Origin: Leptasterias polaris
Lineage: Eukaryota > Echinodermata > Asteroidea > Forcipulatida > Asteriidae
NCBI GenBank assembly: GCA_037783415.1
Contig: JAZGTN010000035.1
Location: 1,364,001-1,428,000, forward strand
Length of the DNA: 64,000 nt
Reading direction: 5' to 3'
Of the stretch, positions 58,334 to 64,000 are shown piece by piece. The notes under the pieces were generated by a model. It was not told where the DNA came from. It was given only the letters and a program-made list of their open reading frames with translations, and searched no databases. How positions within the stretch are numbered: position 1 is the first letter of the stretch; each line of letters opens with the position of its first letter. The position numbers and the translations under genes are program-made.

Positions 58334-58354
58334 CTTTTGGGAATTATAACAGAG
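58334..58354 (+). CDS. slc4a11: Putative 21-nt microexon of the SLC4A11-like gene
   Basis: Lies between acceptor GTGTTTGTATTCATGCAG and donor GAG|GTAAAT. Entered and left in phase 1, it keeps the frame between the 43604 and 61762 exons and would encode A-F-G-N-Y-N-R, giving H-D-S-A-F-G-N-Y-N-R-V-H-V-L. Vertebrate SLC4A11 has a similar-length linker (A-G-A-P-M-R-G-K) before V-H-L-L. A direct 43811-to-61762 junction is also open and would give H-D-S-V-H. This is a hypothesis from splice sites, phase and spacing only. Confidence 0.35.
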
Positions 58355-59098
58355 GTAAATTTCAAGGCTAAATGTGTAATTCCACTTAATTTGTTCAGCC
58401 CCCAAATTAGTTTAAAAATTTACCCAGTCAGTTTCCCTTGTGGTTTATTATTTGATAAATTAAGGAACCATCTGTATTTTTTCTCAATTCATTATTATCC
58501 CTTTCGCATTAATAAAATATATTTGTGCATTGACAGGGAAATAAAGAGGCAGCGGTAAGTCGGAGACGAACTGTTTGATTCTAAATTTAGTGATTAGTAT
58601 TCTTCAGCATACAGTCCGACATCCATTTTCACAATAGTCTGGATATAAATATATCATGATCTGACTAGATCACATTGCAATAGTTCAAAGTGAGGGGGTG
58701 CTTTTTGATAATCACTGCACTGAGCTCATCATCAAAGCTGGCTATGTGCTGTCACGTAACACGATCACCCCAAAGTGCACTTGCAAAGCCTCTGATGCAG
58801 CCTTTACAGATGTCCATGAAATTTTATGTAGGCAAAGTTATTTATATTTAATGCCCTGGTTTAATGGGCCTGGGTGATGGGTTCCTGGGGATGTGGAATT
58901 TTGCGGCATCTTTGTATTACCCCATACACAATGAAAGTAGATAAATTTCTACATTGTGCAGCCATTCTCCAAACCAACCCCCCCCCCCCCCCCCCCTCCA
59001 AATTTACGGCTACAGTTACAGCTAAGGCTGGATCACTGCGTCATCATGCGTTGAAGTATAGGACATCCTTAGCAACAGTCCTAGCTGTAGCCACATTG

Positions 59099-59225
59099 TA
59101 ACCGAACTGAGGCTGGAAGTTGATTAGTCAGGCCCCTTTTTGGTATAGTGAGAATCAGTAGTCAGTGTTGCTATTGCACATGGGGAACAAGACAAAGATG
59201 GGAGGCAGCATGGTAAAGGTCTTTA
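59099..59225 (+). repeat. Interspersed repeat family D (copy 6)
   Basis: TAACCGAACTGAGGCTGG, TTAGTCAGGCCCC, GAGAATCAGTA, CACATGGGGAACAAGACAAAG and AGCATGGTAAAGGTC follow the family order. Confidence 0.7.
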
Positions 59226-60251
59226 CTGTTGGCTGTTTATAAAATGTTGGCTTTGTCATTGAGGATATGGCGGATAATTAATGAATGTTTAAATGTAATC
59301 GGGTGTATCACAGGGGAGTGTTTTTCATCCATTTGAACTGTTTTTCATTTTTAGTTTTAATAATTGATTATAATTATCTTTTTAAGCTGTGAAACTATGT
59401 TTGGCATTTAAAAACATTCTTTTTGATGAGCAAGAAAGGTGTGTGTGATGTGATGCATTGCACGGTGTTTTTGTATTTTGTTAATCATCACACCAACTCT
59501 AAACAACCAAATCAGGACCAAAATAGACTCTTATTCATTCCTCTTGTTTTTATTTGAATTTCAACATCTTCCTTTTACCCTCAGGGAGAGGGCTATCGTT
59601 TGGCTCAGCCAAGCTTTCTCTGAACAACCAACACACACAAAAAAAATTACCCACTTACGAGGCGTAGCGTTCAATTTCAAAAATCAAATTGTAACGATGA
59701 AAAAAACACTAACACACTCACAGAAAAAAACAGCAACAACAAAATTACTTTCCTTTTCGACAGACCTGGATAATATTGACTTATTTTTAGTCACAGAACC
59801 TTCTAAGACTTGACTGAAAATTGATATTTAGGGACGTCACTCTACTCCCCACTGCCACGGGGTTGTTTCGAAGACGAAGAAAAAACATGTTTACACCGGG
59901 TGCGCGCTCTTCTTTATACATCACATTATTTGGTAATTTTGCATTTTTCCTGGAGGGTCTGTGAGAGGGGACCGGGGAATGTTCTCAACCCAGTAAATAG
60001 GTAATAAGACCTTACTCACCGCTGAAACTGTTTCATTTATTTCGGTTTAGCCATCCATGAAGGTATTTTGGGACTTTGATGAAGCGAGAGGGGCTATTTT
60101 CATTTTACAGACCTGTGTTATTTTTTCCCCAAGTTGCACCGGCCTTTTGCCTGAAATCGGTGCCATATAAAATAGGAAGTGAGAGATGTAGTCAATGAAC
60201 AACTATACTAAAGAAATTTTTTTCCTCATATGGATATCATTTTCATAGTGG
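59226..60251. other. Intron-4 sequence, no recognised feature
   Basis: No exon. The ORF at 59478-59813 has no domain or splice context. Confidence 0.4.
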
Positions 60252-60832
60252 CAGAGCTGCAAACTCTCACCTTGATTCTGCACAATTCCCTGAAATTAAA
60301 CCACTCTTTTCATGTTATTTCTGATGAACAAATTTGAGTGTCTCCCTAATTCTGGAAACATTTTCCCTATGATGTTTACTGTGATTGTAAATATATCTCT
60401 GATTGTTGTACAAACTCTCCCTGATTGCAAGCTGCAAGTGTTGGCAATACACCGATCCATTAAGCCACGCCCATTTCTCATTGACCAATCACAACCGCGA
60501 AATCTGATCACCATTTGAGCTGTTTGGTGATCTTTGCACTAATGGTGATCGGGTTTCGCGGCTGTGATTGGTCAACTCGTAAGGAGGCGGGGCTTAATGG
60601 ATCGATCTATTCTGGTACACTCTAGGGTTAACTCAACAACGTTAACTGCAGAAATTTCCCTGAAAATAAACCAGTATCCATGGTTTGATGAACAAATGTC
60701 AAAATCTTTCGATTCTGGAAACTTTTCCCTGTTGTGTTGAATGTGATTCTAAGTACCTCCCTGACTGTTGTACATGTACAAACTCTCCCTTATTGCAAGA
60801 TGCAAATGTTGGCAGCCCTGTAGTGGCTACAA
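60252..60832 (+). mobile_element. hAT-like MITE family L, two part-copies around a nested hairpin MITE
   Basis: GCAGAGCTGCAAAC at 60252 opens one copy (TTCCCTGAAA, ATTCTGGAAAC, GATTGTTGTACAAAC, TGCAAGTGTTGGCAA to 60445). A second copy with the same blocks runs from about 60649 to GTTGGCAGCCCTG at 60832. TAGTGG directly abuts both the left end of the first and the right end of the second, which would fit one target duplication around a tandem composite. The hairpin MITE lies between them. Confidence 0.6.
60453..60605. mobile_element. Hairpin (foldback) MITE, about 63-bp arms
   Basis: CGATCCATTAAGCC at the left and GGCTTAATGGATCG at the right start arms that pair for about 63 bp (TTGACCAATCACA.CCGCGAAA, GATCACCATT) around a centre of about 25 bp. 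No ORF. Confidence 0.85.
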
Positions 60833-60983
60833 ATGCTCTCAGAGCGGCCCTATCATGCCTCATTTGGAATAAAACAAACAAATCAAAGACTGTAACCATG
60901 CCACCATGATGTTTCTCTCCCCCCTACCCCACCCCCACCCCCCTGCCAAGTATTACCTCTGTGAAATGAATGAGAAATAGGAT

Positions 60984-61534
60984 CTGGGATTAATTTCATA
61001 GAGTTGCTTAATAGCCGTGTTCATGCTTGCGGTACATTTCCATTTCATAGCTATGCTAAGCTCAAGAAAAGTTGTGCCAATCTTCTGGCGCTTACTGTAA
61101 GATGAGTAATGTGACGATGCAAATTCATGCTGGACGTGCAAGCTGGCTGCCTAGTTTTCTTGCCAACCTGTGAAACACACTTGTGTTTTAAGTAAATTTT
61201 TCTGCTATTAAAGTTAGCAACAAAATTTGCATGGTGTTAAAGAAGAAGGGTATTGACCAATTCAACTTTGTTTTGTACTCATTTTCTCGTAGTTAGAGTC
61301 CTCATGTGAGTGGGGGAAAAATTACTAGTCTCTAACCTCGGATTAAAATGGTATAAATTTCCATTTTATTCAACACCCTTCCAGTGCAAAAATTTGTCAA
61401 CATCCAAAACATCTGATGACAAACTTGTAATTTTCCCCCACTCACATGAGGACTCTAACTATGAGAAAATGAGTACAAAACCCAATTGAATTGGTCACTT
61501 CCCTTCCTCTAGCAGCTATATGAAATTGGCCCCA
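60984..61534. mobile_element. TIR repeat, family I, split by a hairpin MITE
   Basis: The left end (tgggattaatttcatagagttgc) and right end (agcagctatatgaaattggcccc) are inverted repeats of the family I type. The 242-bp hairpin at 61255-61496 sits inside it. Confidence 0.65.
61255..61496. mobile_element. Hairpin MITE, family H (copy 2), about 70-bp arms
   Basis: GACCAATTCAACTTTGTTTT at the left pairs with its inverted copy ending 61496. TTAGAGTCCTCATGTGAGTG is exact in both arms. The centre (TTAAAATGG, CCAGTGCAAAAATTTGTCAACATCC) is shared with 42914-43326. Confidence 0.9.
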
Positions 61535-61761
61535 GCTGTGTACATAATTTGTATTTGTATTTTGACAGCATTTCAGAAATAAATGCCAGGATGCAATTTT
61601 GTTCTTTCAGTGCAAAATTAAGTTTTAATTTTTTCAAATGATAAAAAACATCCCCGCCAAAAAATAAAAAATAAAAAAAATAAAAAGAGAGAGAGAGAAA
61701 AAAAAGTGCTAAACGATTTCTTTGATTGATCTATAATGGGTTTCATTGTTTCTTATAACAG

Positions 61762-61846
61762 TTCATGTGCTGGCCAAGACCATCCAGGGAACATCAGAGG
61801 GTCTTGGAAATGGATTTGACTATGACCAGTCCTGGATCTGTGCAAT
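61762..61846 (+). CDS. slc4a11: SLC4A11-like transporter, N-terminal domain exon
   Basis: An 85-nt exon between acceptor TTCTTATAACAG and strong donor AT|GTAAGT, entered in phase 1 and left in phase 2. It reads (V)-H-V-L-A-K-T-I-Q-G-T-S-E-G and then Y-D-Q-S-W-I-C-A. Vertebrate SLC4A11 has V-H-L-L-S-D-T-I-Q-G and Y-Q-Q-S-W-L-C-I at the same spacing, so the branch assignment is strong. This is the part of the cytoplasmic domain that leads toward the conserved H-V-C-I-S-R-L region, which must lie in an exon past 64 kb. The phase agrees with the 43604 exon directly or through the 21-nt microexon. No frame defects. Confidence 0.85.
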
Positions 61847-62120
61847 GTAAGTTAAACCATACTTTCTATTTTTACGATGGAGGATTCAGTACAAAGAAAT
61901 CAGTAGGTAGTCCTGGACAAATTGTCTACCTCCTCAAGCAGTACTTTTAAAATAACTAGGACAGTTCTTCTCGGAACTAAAAAAAGTCTCCCGAATTCTG
62001 AAATCTACTCCGTGGCAGTAGAATAACTTAATAGCAAGACATGTTCTCAAGAACTATCTATACACAGCAAAGATGTTACCGCAAATTGAATATTCTTGGT
62101 GAGTATTTCCTGCTGAGCTC

Positions 62121-62369
62121 ACAATTAGTGAACCACAATTAGTGAACCACAATTAGCGAACCACAATTAGTGAACCTCAATTAGTGAACCTCAATTAGTG
62201 AACCTCAATTAGTGAACCTCAATTAGTGAACCTCAATTAGTGAACCTCAATTAGTGAACCTCAATTAGTGAACCTCAATTAGTGAACCTCAATTAGTGAA
62301 CCTCAATTAGTGAACCTCAATTAGTGAACCTCAATTAGTGAACCTCAATTAGTGAACCTCAATTTAGTG
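62121..62369. repeat. 14-bp minisatellite, about 18 copies
   Basis: Unit AATTAGTGAACCTC. The first three to four units carry AACCAC (one also AGCGAA), while the remaining units are identical, with one extra T at the far end. A 13-nt C run follows at 62398-62410. Confidence 0.97.
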
Positions 62370-62555
62370 GGGTTTTGAGGGTTTCCCTCCAACCCCTCCC
62401 CCCCCCCCCCAACCCATTCCTAAATCATCAACTTAACACACAAACCAATGAACCCACTTAAGATTTTCAGGTTGAAATTTGTTTTAATTTTTTTGCTAGA
62501 TTTTGCTATCACTCTGATCTTTTTTTAGGGAAACTTATCAGAAGTTCAGCCAATT

Positions 62556-62925
62556 AATGTCAGAGCTGATAGAATAGTCGCAGACAGTGTTCATGTTTTG
62601 TGTGATCAACCATTTACATGACATAACAAACCTGTGAAAATTTGGGCCTAATCCGTTGTGTGAGTCAGGAGAAAATAGTGAAAAACCCATGCACAATTTT
62701 CAATATGCAAAAACATTGTCTTTAATTTTAGTTCTAAACAACTGAAATCAGCCGGTGCGTTTCTTTCGTAGGTTTTCTTATACAGTTTTCTTGAATATGA
62801 CTTCATTTCAGAAGGATATATTTTACAGGAAAAAATGGTTCTAGTAAATCGGTAAGCTTTCAGACCGAAATTAAACAATGATGTTCTTCATCCTTACCAA
62901 TCCTGTATATTAATACCTTTAAATT
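62556..62925 (+). repeat. Interspersed repeat family G (copy 4, longest)
   Basis: AGAGCTGATAGAATAGTCGC, CAGTGTTCATGTTTTGTGTG, ATCAACCAT, AACAAACCTGTGAAAATTTGGGC, then AACATTGTCTTTAATTTTAG, ending CCTTACCAATCCTGTATATTAATACCTTTAAA. The right end is the inverted start of the 49745 copy, giving the family TIRs of about 25 bp. Confidence 0.75.
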
Positions 62926-63591
62926 TAATATAGAGGCTTGAACAGCCATAAATTCCAATATTTTTCAATACTGACCTGTCAATATGTACACTAACTGTTT
63001 GGATGATATCATGCATTGGTCAAGTACATCAGTGGCAGCGGTTTTGCTAATACATTTGTAACACCAAATTACCATGGCACCTTAGTGTCAGTGAAAATAC
63101 AAAATGACATTTCAGCTAGACGTCTGAGACTGTGCACCTCAGAGATCCAGCAGCCCTAATCTTAATCAATCCAGCGTTAAAAATGCAAGAAAAATAATCA
63201 GAAACTTATCGTGATTCTCACGTCATGCTCGAAAACTGACAACAAAATTCCACACTGGCATTGTTATCTAACGCACGGGAAAATTCAACGGCGGCCCCTA
63301 CGGAGGACCTGTACATTATACGGCCAGCGACGGGTAAAAACGACAAGATGAACGATTAGTTACTTGCTACTGGGACTCTGTTGTGTCCCTTCCTTGCATC
63401 TCTAAGTGCATAAAGGCGAATTGATAGCTCTCCTAGTATTACACACTTTCATGGGAAATAACAAAAAAGGGGATAAAAATCAGAATTAAAGATTGCAAAG
63501 CTACTATTTCTTGCATTCGAAGGTAGCTACTAATTTGCAACTGGAAATCTAACTGCAACTGTATCTGAATCAGGCATGTGTTTCTTCCTAC

Positions 63592-63959
63592 GTGTCGTGG
63601 CCGAGCGGTTAAGAGCACCGAACTCAAGCTCTGGTGTTTCTGTTCAGCAGAGTGTGGGTTCGAGTCCCGGTCGTGACACTTGTGTCCCTGAGCAAGACAC
63701 TTAACTGTAATTGCTTGTCTCCACCCAGGGGTAAAATGGGTACCTGTGAGGGCAGAGATGGTTCTTGTGATTGATTTAGCCTAGTAGCGCATATATTGCA
63801 GCACAGGCTGTATACTCCCCAGGGAGCTGAGATGGTTTAAGGAATGAAATAAATGGCCCAGTGACCAGGGGTAATAATATACCTTGTTAGGCGCCTTGAG
63901 CATCCCTTGGGGTGGATATGTGCGCATTATAAATGTTGTTATTATATTATTATTTATTA
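63592..63959 (+). repeat. tRNA-Leu-derived SINE, family B (complete copy)
   Basis: The tRNA-related head at about 63594-63679 has A box TGGCCGAGCGGTTAAGAGC, anticodon-like CAA in GAACTCAAGCTCTGG, a long class-II variable arm and B box GGGTTCGAGTCCC, which point to tRNA-Leu(CAA). A body with CTTGTGTCCCTGAGCAAGACAC follows. The 3' tail CCTTGTTAGGCGCCTTGAGC and TGTGCGCATTATAAAT ends in TTATT repeats and matches the LINE 3' end at 56310-56393. Confidence 0.9.
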
Positions 63960-63966
63960 CTTAAGC

Positions 63967-64000
63967 AGGGCTCGAATTTTACACTGGACCACAGGCCCGA
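63967..64000 (+). repeat. Interspersed repeat family N, cut by the window edge
   Basis: CAGGGCTCGAATTTTACACTGG, then ACCACAGGCCCGA, equals the start of the repeat seen inverted at 25027-25117 and at the right end of 37603-38018. Confidence 0.65.

Larger units (their letters stand above)
58355..61761 (+). other. Putative intron 4 of the SLC4A11-like gene
   Basis: Runs from GTAAAT to acceptor TATAACAG. Contains a C run (58978-58996), family D, hAT-like and hairpin MITEs listed separately, and an A/GA-rich tract just before the exon (about 61660-61705). Confidence 0.45.
61847..64000 (+). other. Start of intron 5 of the SLC4A11-like gene
   Basis: Opens with GTAAGT and continues past the window. 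Holds the 14-bp minisatellite, family G, SINE B and family N, listed separately. The rest (about 62930-63590) shows no feature. Confidence 0.6.

Noticed and set aside
58543..58558. Alternative microexon ending at CAGCG|GTAAGT
   Set aside because: Joining it in phase after the 43604 exon gives a stop codon (TAA) at once, and the shorter 6-nt version is implausible.
62121..62369. CRISPR array
   Set aside because: Units are contiguous 14-mers with no spacers, in a eukaryotic intron.
63594..63679. Functional tRNA-Leu(CAA) gene
   Set aside because: The tRNA-like part is continuous with a SINE body and LINE-type tail, and the same head occurs at 12325 and 48598.

Overview
The window reads as nuclear DNA of an invertebrate deuterostome, most likely an echinoderm and perhaps a sea star. 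It is AT-rich and intron-rich, the few exons are flanked by GT/AG sites, and almost all the rest is interspersed repeats: tRNA-derived SINEs, a CR1/L2-type LINE and many short terminal-inverted-repeat (TIR) elements. There are no bacterial-style gene clusters, no rRNA and no CRISPR array. The taxonomic call rests on my familiarity with these repeat types and was not tested by a search.

One host gene can be supported. It lies on the + strand and is the 5' half of an SLC4A11-like (BTR1-type) SLC4 membrane transporter. Two exons (43604-43811 and 61762-61846) match the cytoplasmic N-terminal domain of SLC4A11 well. A 41-nt exon (41759-41799) fits by splice sites, phase and alignment. A first coding exon (5629-5953) and a 21-nt microexon (58334-58354) fit by phase and splice sites but are less certain. 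Joined, the five pieces keep one open frame of 226 codons plus 2 nt. The membrane domain must lie beyond 64 kb. Intron 1 would be about 36 kb.

Layout: 1-5.3 kb is upstream DNA with two SINEs and a MITE. 5.3-6 kb holds the putative first exon and an upstream ORF. 6-41.7 kb is intron 1, with SINEs, hAT-like and other MITEs, a piggyBac deletion derivative that keeps the transposase N-terminus (16988-17801), a 0.7-kb TIR element (33454-34134) and a 2.1-kb TIR element with 50/52 matching termini (38784-40893). 41.8-58.3 kb holds introns 2-3 with long-TIR foldback elements, SINEs and a near-intact LINE (about 53.65-56.39 kb). 58.4-64 kb holds introns 4-5 with nested hairpin MITEs, a 14-bp minisatellite and a complete tRNA-Leu-derived SINE.

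The mobile elements interact in visible ways. The LINE 3' tail is shared with the tRNA-Leu SINE, which suggests that this LINE family mobilises the SINE. Hairpin MITEs sit inside older TIR elements. The 2.1-kb element carries an exon-like coding fragment followed by a polyadenylation signal. Long C/G homopolymers are unusually common. I found no clearly new multi-gene system. The strongest leads are the SLC4A11 gene model, the piggyBac derivative with its palindrome array, and the 2.1-kb TIR element.
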